Assembly: GCF_030814815.1 (NCBI RefSeq)
Contig: NZ_JAUSVR010000002.1
Location: 434,001 to 498,000 of the forward strand
Direction of reading: 5' to 3'
Source: Ancylobacter amanitiformis
GTDB lineage: Bacteria > Pseudomonadota > Alphaproteobacteria > Rhizobiales > Xanthobacteraceae
Length of the DNA: 64,000 bases
A program made the translations under genes and the position numbers. Under the pieces are notes generated by a model. That model was not told the DNA's origin, searched no databases, and was given only the letters and a program-made list of their open reading frames with translations. This document shows positions 45,149 to 54,205 of the stretch, piece by piece; positions within the stretch are counted from its first letter, which is position 1; every line of letters starts with the position of its first letter.

Positions 45149-47239
45149 ATGAATCAGCACATATCCCCGACCGGCACCGGTTATTCCGCCTGCCCGCATG
45201 ATTGCCCCTCGACCTGCGCGCTGGAGATCGACATTTCCGGCGGGCGTATCGGCCGGGTGCGTGGATCGAGCGGCAACAGCTACACGGCCGGCGTCATCTG
45301 CGCCAAGGTGGCGCGCTATGGCGAGCGGGCCAACCATCCGGATCGGCTGACCCAGCCGCTGCGCCGCATCGGGCCGAAAGGCGAGGGCGCCTTCGCTCCC
45401 ATCTCCTGGGACGAGGCGCTGGACGAGATAGCCGAGCGGTTCAAGGCGGCCGAGAGCCGCCATGGCGCGGAGAGCGTGTGGCCCTATTACTATGCCGGCA
45501 CCATGGGGCTGGTGATGCGCGATGGCATCAACCGGCTGACCCACGCCAAGGGCTATTCGCGCTTCTTCTCCTCGATCTGCGTCAACCCCGCCTGGGGCGG
45601 CTTCATGGCCGGCACCGGCAAGCTCGCCGGGCCGGACCCGCGCGAAATCGGCAAGGCCGATCTCGTGGTGATCTGGGGCACCAACCCCGTGGCGACGCAG
45701 GTCAACGTGATGACCCATGCCATCCGCGCCCGCAAGGAACGCGGGGCGAAGATCGCCGTCATCGATGTCTATCGCTCGCCCACCATGGAATTGGCCGATA
45801 TCCCCGTGCTGATCCGCCCCGGCACGGATGGCGCGCTGGCCTGCGCCATCATGCATGTGCTGTTCCGCGACGATCTTGCCGATCGCGCCTATCTCGCGCG
45901 CTATGCCGACGATCCGGCCGGGCTGGAGGCGCATCTGGCGACGCGCACGCCGGAATGGGCGGCGGCGATCACCGGCCTGCCGGCGAACGAGATCGAGGCC
46001 TTCGCCCACGCCATCGGCCGCACGCCGCGCACCTTCATCCGTGCCGGCTACGGCTTCACCCGCTCGCGCAACGGCGCGGTGAACATGCACGCGGTCAGTT
46101 CGATCGCCACCGTCGCCGGCCTCTGGCAGCATGAGGGCGGCGGCGCCTTTCACACCAATGGCGCGATCTTTCGCTGGAACAAGCAGATGATCGAGGGGCT
46201 GGACATTCCCGGCATCGCCGCCCGCCGGCTCGACCAGTCCCGCATCGGCGACATCCTCGCCGGCGATGCCGATGCGCTGCTCGGCGGGCCGCCCGTCTCG
46301 GCCATGCTGATCCAGAGCACCAACCCGGTATCGGTGGCGTCCGATCAGGACAGGGTGCGGGCCGGCTTCGCGCGGGAGGACCTGTTCGTCGCCGTGCACG
46401 AGCAGTTCATGACCGAGACCGCGCGCATGGCCGACATCGTGCTGCCGGCGACCATGTTCACCGAGCATGACGACCTCTACCAGGGCGGCGGCAACCAGTA
46501 TGTGATCCTGGGCCCCAAGCTGGTGGAGCCGCCGGGCGAATGCCGCTCGAACCATGATGTGGTGTGCGCCCTGGCGCCGCGCGTGGGTGCCGAGCATGCG
46601 GGCTTCCACAAGTCCTCGCGCGAGATCGTCGACTGGACCCTGCAGGCGACCGGGCGCGGCACGGTGGACGAACTGGAAGCCGCGCGCTTCCTCGACGTGC
46701 AGCCTGATTTCGAAACCGCGCATTATCTCAAGGGCTTCAACTGGCCGGACGGCAGGTTTCACCTGAAACCGGACTGGGCCAGCGTGCCGTTCTCCCGGCC
46801 GGACAAGGCGTGGGCACACGCGCCGATGCCGGAATGGCCGGACCATTGGGATGTGATCGAGGAGGCGACCGCGGAATTCCCCTTCCGGCTGGTGACGTCG
46901 CCGGCCCGCTCTTTCCTCAATTCCAGCTTCACCGAGACGCCCAGTTCCACCAAGCGCGAGAAGCGGCCGGAACTGATGATCCACCCGGAGGACGCCGCCG
47001 CGCTTGGCATCGCCGACGGCGATCTGCTGCGCGTGGAGAGCCCGCGCGGGGCGGTGCTGTTGCATGCAAGGCTGTTCGACGGGGTGCGCCGGGGCGTGGT
47101 CGTCGCGGAATCGATCTGGCCGAACCGCGCGCATGAGGGCGGGCGCGGCATTAACAGCCTCACCGGCGCCGATCCGGTGGCGCCGTTCGGTGGCGCGGCG
47201 CTGCACGACAATCGGGTGCGGATCACGCGGCAGGGTTGA
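45149..47239 (+). CDS. Molybdopterin oxidoreductase, stand-alone catalytic subunit
   Basis: 696 residues, DMSO-reductase-family fold. N-terminal 4Fe-4S motif CPHDCPSTCALEI...GVICAK, then the three molybdopterin domains, with VIWGTNPVATQVN and LIQSTNPVSVASD, and a C-terminal dinucleotide-binding domain (IHPEDAAALGIADGD). A cysteine in FFSSICVNPAWGG may be the metal ligand. No Tat signal, so probably cytoplasmic; no electron-transfer or membrane-anchor subunit beside it. Substrate unknown. ATG 45149 is the only start ahead of the Fe-S motif. Confidence 0.92.
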   Translation: MNQHISPTGTGYSACPHDCPSTCALEIDISGGRIGRVRGSSGNSYTAGVICAKVARYGERANHPDRLTQPLRRIGPKGEGAFAPISWDEALDEIAERFKAAESRHGAESVWPYYYAGTMGLVMRDGINRLTHAKGYSRFFSSICVNPAWGGFMAGTGKLAGPDPREIGKADLVVIWGTNPVATQVNVMTHAIRARKERGAKIAVIDVYRSPTMELADIPVLIRPGTDGALACAIMHVLFRDDLADRAYLARYADDPAGLEAHLATRTPEWAAAITGLPANEIEAFAHAIGRTPRTFIRAGYGFTRSRNGAVNMHAVSSIATVAGLWQHEGGGAFHTNGAIFRWNKQMIEGLDIPGIAARRLDQSRIGDILAGDADALLGGPPVSAMLIQSTNPVSVASDQDRVRAGFAREDLFVAVHEQFMTETARMADIVLPATMFTEHDDLYQGGGNQYVILGPKLVEPPGECRSNHDVVCALAPRVGAEHAGFHKSSREIVDWTLQATGRGTVDELEAARFLDVQPDFETAHYLKGFNWPDGRFHLKPDWASVPFSRPDKAWAHAPMPEWPDHWDVIEEATAEFPFRLVTSPARSFLNSSFTETPSSTKREKRPELMIHPEDAAALGIADGDLLRVESPRGAVLLHARLFDGVRRGVVVAESIWPNRAHEGGRGINSLTGADPVAPFGGAALHDNRVRITRQG

Positions 47240-47360
47240 GCAGCGCCCCCTTTCGGCCGGCGTTCGCGCGAAAGAGCGGGCAGCTGCGGTATCGGAGGGA
47301 ACCGATTGCCGGCCGGCGCGTCATATCGGCGACGCCGCCCATCAACCGGATCCCCTTGCC

Positions 47361-48188
47361 ATGAAATTCTCCGTCGCCGCCCGGCTCGCCTATGAGGTGC
47401 GCGAGACCACCGTCTTCATCCTCAACATCGAGGCGGCGGCTCTGCGCAACCAGAAGATCCTCTCCGAGACGCTCGATCTCACGCCCGCCGTCGCGGTGGA
47501 TCGCCATGAACTGGAGGGCGGCACGCGGCTGGTGCGCGTGGTGGTCGAGCCCGGCACGTTCGAGGTGGCCTATGACGCCGAAGTCGAGCTCGCCATGCAT
47601 GATGCCGATCCCTCCAGCGTCGGCGAGACGCCGGTGGCGCAGCTGCCGCTCGATGTCGTGCCCTTTCTCAACCCCAGCCGCTACTGCCAGTCCGACCGGC
47701 TGGCGCGCTTCGCCTATCGCGAGTTCGGTGCCCTGCCGCCGGGCCATGCGCGCGTGACCGCGATCTGCAACTGGATCCACGACCACGTCGATTATCTCAG
47801 CGGCAGTTCGACATCCGAGACCTCGGCCTATGACACGATGGTGCAGCGCGCCGGCGTCTGCCGCGACTTCGCCCATCTCGGCATCGCCTTCTGCCGGGCG
47901 CTGGCCATTCCCTCGCGCTTTGCCAGCGCCTATGCGTGGCAGCTCGATCCGCCCGATTTCCACGCCGTCTTCGAATGCTATCTCGACGGCGCCTGGTATC
48001 TGTTCGACCCGACGCGCAAGGCCGCGCTGCAGGGGCTGGTGCGCATCGGCGTGGGCCGCGATGCCGCGGACGCCGCCTTCGCGACGATCTACGGCAATGC
48101 CGAGATGAATTCGATGGCGGTGACCATCGCGCCGCTTGACGAGGTGGCGGAGGAGGAGCCCACCGTGCGCGCGGTGGGCATTGCGTGA
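47361..48188 (+). CDS. Transglutaminase-like family protein
   Basis: 275 residues from the ATG at 47361; the open frame further upstream overlaps the previous gene. An N-terminal beta domain (about 1-125) precedes a transglutaminase-like protease fold with the catalytic cysteine in RAGVCRDFAHLGIAFCR, histidine in DFHAVFECYL and aspartate in WYLFDPTRK. No signal peptide is evident. Proteins of this type hydrolyse or transfer amide bonds; partners unknown. 121 bases after the molybdoenzyme gene. Confidence 0.88.
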   Translation: MKFSVAARLAYEVRETTVFILNIEAAALRNQKILSETLDLTPAVAVDRHELEGGTRLVRVVVEPGTFEVAYDAEVELAMHDADPSSVGETPVAQLPLDVVPFLNPSRYCQSDRLARFAYREFGALPPGHARVTAICNWIHDHVDYLSGSSTSETSAYDTMVQRAGVCRDFAHLGIAFCRALAIPSRFASAYAWQLDPPDFHAVFECYLDGAWYLFDPTRKAALQGLVRIGVGRDAADAAFATIYGNAEMNSMAVTIAPLDEVAEEEPTVRAVGIA

Positions 48189-48198
48189 GCGCGCCCGA

Positions 48199-48681
48199 TC
48201 AGGCGTTCTTCCGGCGCGCCAGCACGTACAACACCGGCAGGAGCACGGCATAGATCAAGGTGATGACCAGCAGGAGCCCGAAATTGTTCTTCGAGGTGTC
48301 GCCCGCTTCGAAGGCCTCGCGAAAATGCCCGTAGGCGACGCCGAAGGAAAACAGGCTGTAATAGCCGACGACCGGCGCCTTGAAATCCAGCGGGCGCCAG
48401 AACGACAGGATCGCGACGATGCCGATGGCGGCGTCCGCGACGCCGATCTCGAACTGGAACGGGCTGACCTCCCAGCCGATGCTCGCCGCCGCCATATGCG
48501 GGAACACGATGTGGAAGAAGCCGGCCCACACATACGCAATGCCGGCCGAGAGCAGCAGCCATCCCAGCAGCCGGGCGGGATAATAGGCTGGGCTCTTCGT
48601 CAGCGCCGCCGCAAGGAAGGCCGACACGAACAATATTTCTGGCAGATTACCCAGAATGAACGCGATCACCGCCTGAATCAT
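48199..48681 (-). CDS. Small integral membrane protein (DUF6790-like)
   Basis: 160 residues from the ATG at 48681, with GGGGGAAG before it; upstream in-frame codons to 48774 are not family-like. Four to five membrane segments; the motifs FHIVFP and FSFGVAYGHFREAF recur in DUF6790 proteins as I recall them. Function unknown. Convergent with the transglutaminase-like gene, 10 bases apart. Confidence 0.7.
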   Translation of the reverse strand: MIQAVIAFILGNLPEILFVSAFLAAALTKSPAYYPARLLGWLLLSAGIAYVWAGFFHIVFPHMAAASIGWEVSPFQFEIGVADAAIGIVAILSFWRPLDFKAPVVGYYSLFSFGVAYGHFREAFEAGDTSKNNFGLLLVITLIYAVLLPVLYVLARRKNA

Positions 48682-48985
48682 GAACTTCCCCCTGCCACAG
48701 ATTGCATGTCGATGACCCCCCTCCGCCTGGGGGAGAGCCTTGGACGTCCCCATGCACCCGGCGGAGCCGTGCATGAAAGCACGATGTCACTCTCGGTTGC
48801 CTTCGCGACGACGGGTCTTGTCCGCGATCGCGAGGCAAGCCTGGTGTTCTGCAAACGACCTTGCCGCTTCGGCCGGAACGCGCCGGCACAGTTGCCCGCC
48901 TCAGCGGGCGCCCTTTTCCGCCGCCGGCGCGTCGGATTGAAATGGTATTGACGTAATTCTCGTGTGACGCAAGCCCCGGCGCGTT
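48682..48985. other. Spacer between the DUF6790-like gene and purN
   Basis: 304 bases without a gene. It holds gcccgc/gcgggc around ctca at 48894-48909, followed by gccctttt on the plus strand, terminator-like but with no plus-strand gene ahead of it. Confidence 0.4.
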
Positions 48986-49639
48986 TCAGCCCGCCGGCGG
49001 CACGACCAGCGCGGGCGGTGCCAGCATGAATTCGTCGATCACGACCCGGCCCTCGCGCAGCATGGCGCGGCGTTCCACCACGAGGCGCAGCGCGGCCGGA
49101 TAGATCACGTGCTCCTGCGCCAGCACGCGGGCGCCCAGCGTGTCGGGCGTGTCGGTGTCGAGCACCGGCACGGCGGCCTGCATGAGGATGGGGCCGACAT
49201 CCATTTCCGGCGTCACGAAATGCACGGTGCAGCCATGGATTCGCACGCCCTCCGCAAGGGCCCGCTCATGCGTGTGCAGCCCCTTGAAGCTCGGCAGCAG
49301 CGCCGGGTGGATATTGATCATCCGCCCCCGCCAATTCTCGACGAAGGGCCCGGTCAGCAACCGCATGAAGCCGGCGAGACAGACAAGGTCGATCTGCTCC
49401 TCCACCAGCACGGCGTGGAGCGCGGTATCGAAGCTGGCGCGGTCGGCATGGGCCTTGTGATCGACCATGCGCGTGGGGATGTTGGCCGCCTGCGCGCGGG
49501 CGAGGCCGTGGGCGTCGGGGCGGTTGGAAATGACCACGGCGATTTCCGCCGGGAAGTCCGGCGCGGCGGCCGCCTCGATCAGCGACATCATGTTGGAGCC
49601 GCGTCCGGAGATGAGAATGGCGACGCGCGGCCGTGTCAT
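48986..49639 (-). CDS. purN: Phosphoribosylglycinamide formyltransferase
   Basis: Adds a formyl group from 10-formyl-THF to GAR in purine synthesis. 217 residues: VAILISGRGSNMMSL phosphate loop, the catalytic Asn-His-Asp set with NIHPALLPSFKGLHTHERAL and HFVTPEMDVGPI. Starts 12 bases after purM ends; purM-purN is the usual pair. Confidence 0.96.
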   Translation of the reverse strand: MTRPRVAILISGRGSNMMSLIEAAAAPDFPAEIAVVISNRPDAHGLARAQAANIPTRMVDHKAHADRASFDTALHAVLVEEQIDLVCLAGFMRLLTGPFVENWRGRMINIHPALLPSFKGLHTHERALAEGVRIHGCTVHFVTPEMDVGPILMQAAVPVLDTDTPDTLGARVLAQEHVIYPAALRLVVERRAMLREGRVVIDEFMLAPPALVVPPAG

Positions 49640-49651
49640 GGTGTCGGGCCC

Positions 49652-50731
49652 TCAGAGCGGGGTGTCGAGGCCGAGCATGCCGTCATACACGACATGCGCC
49701 GGGCCCTCGCCCGGCTCGATGGAACCCAGATGCACGACCTCTTCGCCCGCGTCGGCGAAGGCATCGGCCACCGTCTCGGCATCTTCGGCCGCGACGACCA
49801 CCACCATGCCGATGCCGCAGTTGAAGGCGCGCAGCATCTCGTCCGGCGCCACCTTGCCGACCTGCGCCAGCCAGCGGAACACTGGGGGCACGGGCAGGCC
49901 ATCAAGGTCGATGCGCCCGATCGTGTGCTTGGGCAGCACGCGCGGCAGGTTCTCGGTGAGGCCGCCGCCGGTAATATGGGCGAGCGCCTTCACCTTGCCG
50001 GTCGCGCGGATGACCGACAGCGCCGACTTCACATAGAGCCGGGTCGGGGTGAGCAGCGCTTCGCCCAGCGCATGGCCGCGGGCGAACGGGGCGGGCTCGT
50101 CCCAGCCGAGGCCGGACAGTTCGACGATGCGGCGCACCAGCGAATAGCCGTTGGAATGCACGCCCGAGGAGGCGAGGCCGAGCAGCACGTCGCCCGGCCG
50201 CACATTGGGGGAGGGCAGCAGTTCGCCGCGCTCCACCGCGCCGACCGAGAAGCCGGCGAGGTCGTAATCGCCCTCGGCATACATGCCGGGCATTTCGGCG
50301 GTCTCGCCGCCGATCAGCGCGCAGCCGGATTCCCGGCAGCCCTTGGCGATGCCGGCGACGATCGTCGCGCCAACCTCGGGGGCCAGTTTGCCGGTGGCGA
50401 AATAATCGAGGAAGAACAGCGGTTCGGCGCCCTGCACCACGAGATCGTTGACGCACATGGCGACAAGGTCGATGCCGATGGTCTCGTGCCGGCCGGTCTC
50501 GATGGCGATTTTCAGCTTGGTGCCGACGCCATCGGTGGTGGCGACGATCAGCGGATCCTTGAAGCCGGCGGCCCTAGGGTCGAATACCCCGCCGAAACCG
50601 CCAATATCCGCGTCCGCGCCGGGCCGGCGGGTCGCCTTGACCAGCGGCTTGATGAGATCGACCAGCCGGTTGCCGGCGTCGATGTCGACACCCGCGTCGC
50701 GATAGCTGAGGCCTTTTTCCGTCCCGGTCAT
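49652..50731 (-). CDS. purM: Phosphoribosylformylglycinamidine cyclo-ligase
   Basis: AIR synthetase, fifth step of purine synthesis. 359 residues: [48 protein letters not shown] and [16 protein letters not shown]. Two adjacent ATGs (50734 and 50731) are equally possible. Upstream of purN in one operon. Confidence 0.96.
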   Translation of the reverse strand: MTGTEKGLSYRDAGVDIDAGNRLVDLIKPLVKATRRPGADADIGGFGGVFDPRAAGFKDPLIVATTDGVGTKLKIAIETGRHETIGIDLVAMCVNDLVVQGAEPLFFLDYFATGKLAPEVGATIVAGIAKGCRESGCALIGGETAEMPGMYAEGDYDLAGFSVGAVERGELLPSPNVRPGDVLLGLASSGVHSNGYSLVRRIVELSGLGWDEPAPFARGHALGEALLTPTRLYVKSALSVIRATGKVKALAHITGGGLTENLPRVLPKHTIGRIDLDGLPVPPVFRWLAQVGKVAPDEMLRAFNCGIGMVVVVAAEDAETVADAFADAGEEVVHLGSIEPGEGPAHVVYDGMLGLDTPL

Positions 50732-50808
50732 CATGCATCCTCGAACAATGCTCGCGGATTAGCCGCTAATGAGCGCCCCCGCAAGCCGAAGCGGAGCCGG
50801 CGCGCGGG

Positions 50809-51954
50809 TCAGCGCCGCCCCGCATGGTCGATGCCGAGCGCCACCAGCCCGGCCACCAGCCCCCAGAAGGCGGAACCGATGCCGAGCAGCGAGACCCCCG
50901 AGGCCGTCACCGCCAGCGTCAGCACGGCCGGAAAGCGGCGCGGCGCATCGGCCATCGCCGTGCCCAGCGCATTCACCAGCGGCCCCAGCAGGGCGAGGCC
51001 GGCGAAGGTGGCCACCAGCCCCGGCGGCAGCGCGGCGATCAGCGCCACTACCGAGGCGCCGCCCGCCGCCAGCACCAGATAGGACAGCGCGTAGAAACTC
51101 GTCGCCGGCCAGCGTTTTGCCGGGTCGGGGTGGGTGTCCGGGCCGGTGCAGATCGAGGCGGTGATGGCGGCGAGGTTGGAGGTGAGCGAGCCGATCGGCG
51201 CCGTCACCAGCGAGGCGATGGCCGTCACCGCGAGGATCGAGGGCGCCGGCGGCTTGTAGCCGGCCGCCTGCAACACCGCGAAGCCGGGCAGGTTCTGCGA
51301 GGCCATGGTGACGACATAGAGCGGCAGGCCGATGCCGATCAGCGCCTGCAGTTCGAAGCGCGGCATCACCCATTCGACGGTCGGCAGCGGGATGCCGGCG
51401 GGCAGGGGGCCGACCCGCCCGAGGAAGAAGGCCAGCGCGATGCCGATCACCAGCACCGCCAGCACCGCGCCGAACGGGCTGATGCGCCGCGCGACGAGGA
51501 AGAGCAGGACGAGTGGCAGCACCAGCAGCGGATCGACCTGCCCCGCGGTGAATACTGCCGTGCAGAAGCGGAACAGCACGCCCGCCAGCATGGCGGCGGC
51601 GATGGCGACCGGCAGCCGCTGCACCAGCGCGCCGAGCGGCTTCACCGCCGCCGTGACGAGCAGCAGCACGCCGGCCAGCAGGAAGGCGCCCACCGCCGTT
51701 TCGATGACCAGCCCGTGCGAGCCGGCGATCAGCGCCGCGCCCGGCGTCGACCACGCGGTGATGATCGGCATGCGGTGGCGCCAGCCGAGGAAGGCCGAAC
51801 TCGCCGCCATCGACAGGCACAGCCCGATGACCGCCGAGGAGGTCTGCGCCGGTGTGGCGCCGACCGCCTGCGACGCCGCGACGATGAGGGCAAGAGTGCC
51901 GCCAAAGCCCACGAGGGCGGCGACGACGGCGGAGGTGATGACGGAAGAGCGCAT
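50809..51954 (-). CDS. BenE-family benzoate/H+ symporter-like protein
   Basis: 381 residues from the ATG at 51954, about eleven membrane segments; AALVGFGGTLALIVAASQAVGATPAQTSSAV and the GSLTSNLAAITASICTG motif place it in the BenE/YdcO family (proton-coupled uptake of aromatic acids in some members). The ATG has no purine-rich site in front; a GTG at 52044 with AGG upstream would add 30 residues including a DPAKR repeat. No aromatic-degradation genes are nearby, so the substrate is open. Confidence 0.87.
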   Translation of the reverse strand: MRSSVITSAVVAALVGFGGTLALIVAASQAVGATPAQTSSAVIGLCLSMAASSAFLGWRHRMPIITAWSTPGAALIAGSHGLVIETAVGAFLLAGVLLLVTAAVKPLGALVQRLPVAIAAAMLAGVLFRFCTAVFTAGQVDPLLVLPLVLLFLVARRISPFGAVLAVLVIGIALAFFLGRVGPLPAGIPLPTVEWVMPRFELQALIGIGLPLYVVTMASQNLPGFAVLQAAGYKPPAPSILAVTAIASLVTAPIGSLTSNLAAITASICTGPDTHPDPAKRWPATSFYALSYLVLAAGGASVVALIAALPPGLVATFAGLALLGPLVNALGTAMADAPRRFPAVLTLAVTASGVSLLGIGSAFWGLVAGLVALGIDHAGRR

Positions 51955-51959
51955 GGGAG

Positions 51960-52004
51960 GGTCACGCTTGGCAGGGTCACGCTTGGCAGGGTCGCGCTTG
52001 GCAG
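51960..52004 (-). repeat. 15-bp tandem repeat, three copies, at the 5' end of the BenE-like gene
   Basis: ggtcacgcttggcag at 51960-51974 and 51975-51989, and one copy with a single change at 51990-52004. If the upstream GTG is used it encodes three DPAKR units; otherwise it lies in the leader. Confidence 0.85.
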
Positions 52005-52074
52005 GATCACAGGGCCGGCAGATCAGGACACCGCCTTGTGCCACGCCAGCCTGTGTTTCGCTATGGCCCGCGCG

Positions 52075-52854
52075 TCACGCTCCCTCGTACGCGGGCCCGG
52101 GATCTGCCCGCCCGCCGGCCGCGAGATGGCCCAGCGCAATGATCTCGGGAGCCGTCTCGGTGAAGGGGCGCCCCGTCCAGTCGCCGAGCCAGCGCTCGAC
52201 CGCGAGGCCCGCCTCCGCCAATCGTCCGGCGAGTTCCGCCCGCTCGGTGAAGCGGATGCGGCTGGAGGCGCTCAATTCGCGGCCATCGGCGAGGCGATAG
52301 AAGGTCTGGTAGGTGACGATGCCGCTCGCGGCCGCGTGCTCGGCCGCGTTCCACGCCTCGACCGCGCCGTGCTGCGGATGGTCGATCCGGCGCCGGGAAT
52401 TGTGCGGCTGCCACTCCTCCCATTCCCGGCAGGCCGGGTTCCGGCTGTCGAAGATGAAGCGTCCGCCGGGGGCCAGATGGCGGGCAATGGCGGCGAGCGC
52501 GGCGCGCTGGTCGTGCGCGTCGAGGAAAACCTGGAAGGCATGGCCGGTCATCACGATGAGATCGAAGCGCCGGCCGAGATCGAGATGGCGGGCATCCGCC
52601 TCGATCCATTCGACGCTCTCGCCGCCGGGCCGGGCGCGCGCCACATCCAGCATGGCGCGCGCGGGATCGACGCCGACCCGCACGGGCGCAGCGATCCCCG
52701 CGAGGAAGGCGCCGGTACCGCAGCCCAGATCGAGCACCGAGCCGACGCCGCGGGCAAGGGCGGCGCAACAGGCGCGATCCTCGCCCCAATCGTTCTCGGC
52801 GTCATAGAACGCGACCAGCGCCGCATCGGTGTAGAGCGGGTCCTGCTGCTGCAT
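52075..52854 (-). CDS. Class I SAM-dependent methyltransferase
   Basis: 259 residues. Rossmann methyltransferase with motif I VLDLGCGTGAF near residue 45, GVDPARAMLDVAR, DLIVMTGHAFQVF and a C-terminal beta-rich half (RFIFDSRNPACREWEEW). Substrate unknown. Divergent from perM. The start ATG 52854 follows a moderate AGGAGGAAG-like stretch (GGAGGAAGACAAC). Confidence 0.88.
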   Translation of the reverse strand: MQQQDPLYTDAALVAFYDAENDWGEDRACCAALARGVGSVLDLGCGTGAFLAGIAAPVRVGVDPARAMLDVARARPGGESVEWIEADARHLDLGRRFDLIVMTGHAFQVFLDAHDQRAALAAIARHLAPGGRFIFDSRNPACREWEEWQPHNSRRRIDHPQHGAVEAWNAAEHAAASGIVTYQTFYRLADGRELSASSRIRFTERAELAGRLAEAGLAVERWLGDWTGRPFTETAPEIIALGHLAAGGRADPGPAYEGA

Positions 52855-53058
52855 GTTGTCTTCCTCCGCGCGGAGGGCGAAGGGGAGGTCGCGGCGGCCG
52901 CGATGTCAATCGCCGCAGGGCGCGCGCGGCCATGTTGCTTTTTGCGGATGCCGAAGCGGCAGTTCGGCCGTTGAATTGCGGGGAGATGCAATCGCCCCGC
53001 CAGAATTTTCCTGTATCTATGGATGCGTGACGCGGATGGTTCGCGCGAAGAGGTTTGG

Positions 53059-54180
53059 ATGGCCTGGCACAAGCAGGTGACGTTCTGGGTGGTGATGCTG
53101 GCGGTGTTCGTCGCGGCATCCTGGCTGCTGTCGAGCGTGCTGCTGCCGTTCGTCGCCGGCCTCGCGCTGGCCTATTTCCTCAACCCGGTCACGTCGCGGC
53201 TGGAAGGCTGGGGCGTCAGCCGGCTGGTCGCCGCGCTGGCCACGATCAGCTTCACCCTGCTGATAGGCATCCTCCTGATGCTGCTGGTGGTGCCGATCTT
53301 CGGCTCCCAGCTTGCCGCCTTCATCCAGCGGCTGCCGGAATATATCGTCAAGCTGCAGCATCTGATGACTGGCGAGCGGGCGGAATGGCTGCGCGACTTT
53401 GTCGGTGATCGCATGCCCTCCATCCAGCAGGGGCTGGGCGACCTCGTCTCGCAGGGCGCGGCCTACATGCTGACCCTGATCCAGGGGCTGTGGACCGGCG
53501 GGCAGGCGCTGATCTCGCTGTTCTCGCTGCTGGTCATCACGCCGGTGGTGGCCTTCTACATCCTGAACGACTGGAACCACATGGTGGTGAAGGTCGATTC
53601 CTGGGTGCCGCTCAAGCACCGCGAGGTGGTGCGCGGCCTCGCCCGGCAGATGGACCAGGCCATTTCCGGCTTCGTGCGCGGCCAGTCGATGGTGTGCGTC
53701 ATCCTCGGCAGCTTCTACGCCATCGGCCTCACCATGACCGGGCTGAATTTCGGCTTCGTCATCGGCTTTGTCTCCGGCATCATCACCTTCATTCCCTATG
53801 TCGGCTCGCTCACCGGGCTGGTGCTGGCGGGCGGCGTCGCCATCGTGCAGTTCTTCCCGGACTACTCGATGATCGGGCTGGTGATCGGCATCTTCGTTCT
53901 CGGCCAGTTCCTCGAAGGCTACGTGCTCTCGCCCAAGCTGGTGGGCGAGAGCGTCGGCCTGCACCCGGTCTGGCTCATGTTCGCCCTGCTCGCCTTCGGC
54001 TATCTCCTGGGCTTCCTCGGCCTGCTGCTGGCCGTGCCGCTGGCCGCCGCCGGCGGGGTGCTGGTGCGCTTCGCCATCGACCAGTATCTCGAAAGTCCGC
54101 TCTATACCGGCGAGCCGGAACAACCCGTAGCGGTTCCGCCGCCGCAGGTGCCGGCCGTGCCGTCCCGGCAGCTTCGCTGA
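53059..54180 (+). CDS. AI-2E/PerM-family transporter
   Basis: 373 residues from the ATG at 53059, with AGAGG six bases upstream; an in-frame ATG at 53023 would add 12 residues. About eight membrane segments, with the family motifs PFVAGLALAYFLNPV, VVAFYILNDWN and the GFVSGIITFIPYVGS loop. Members include AI-2 exporters and Na+/H+ antiporters; no substrate can be read here. First gene of the perM-hdaA-ppk-ppx group. Confidence 0.9.
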   Translation: MAWHKQVTFWVVMLAVFVAASWLLSSVLLPFVAGLALAYFLNPVTSRLEGWGVSRLVAALATISFTLLIGILLMLLVVPIFGSQLAAFIQRLPEYIVKLQHLMTGERAEWLRDFVGDRMPSIQQGLGDLVSQGAAYMLTLIQGLWTGGQALISLFSLLVITPVVAFYILNDWNHMVVKVDSWVPLKHREVVRGLARQMDQAISGFVRGQSMVCVILGSFYAIGLTMTGLNFGFVIGFVSGIITFIPYVGSLTGLVLAGGVAIVQFFPDYSMIGLVIGIFVLGQFLEGYVLSPKLVGESVGLHPVWLMFALLAFGYLLGFLGLLLAVPLAAAGGVLVRFAIDQYLESPLYTGEPEQPVAVPPPQVPAVPSRQLR

Positions 54181-54205
54181 AGCTGCGCTGAAAGGTTCGC
54201 CGAGC

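Noticed and set aside
45122-47206. 694-codon minus-strand frame opposite the molybdopterin oxidoreductase
   Set aside because: No family motifs, and it is the exact antisense of a well-supported gene.
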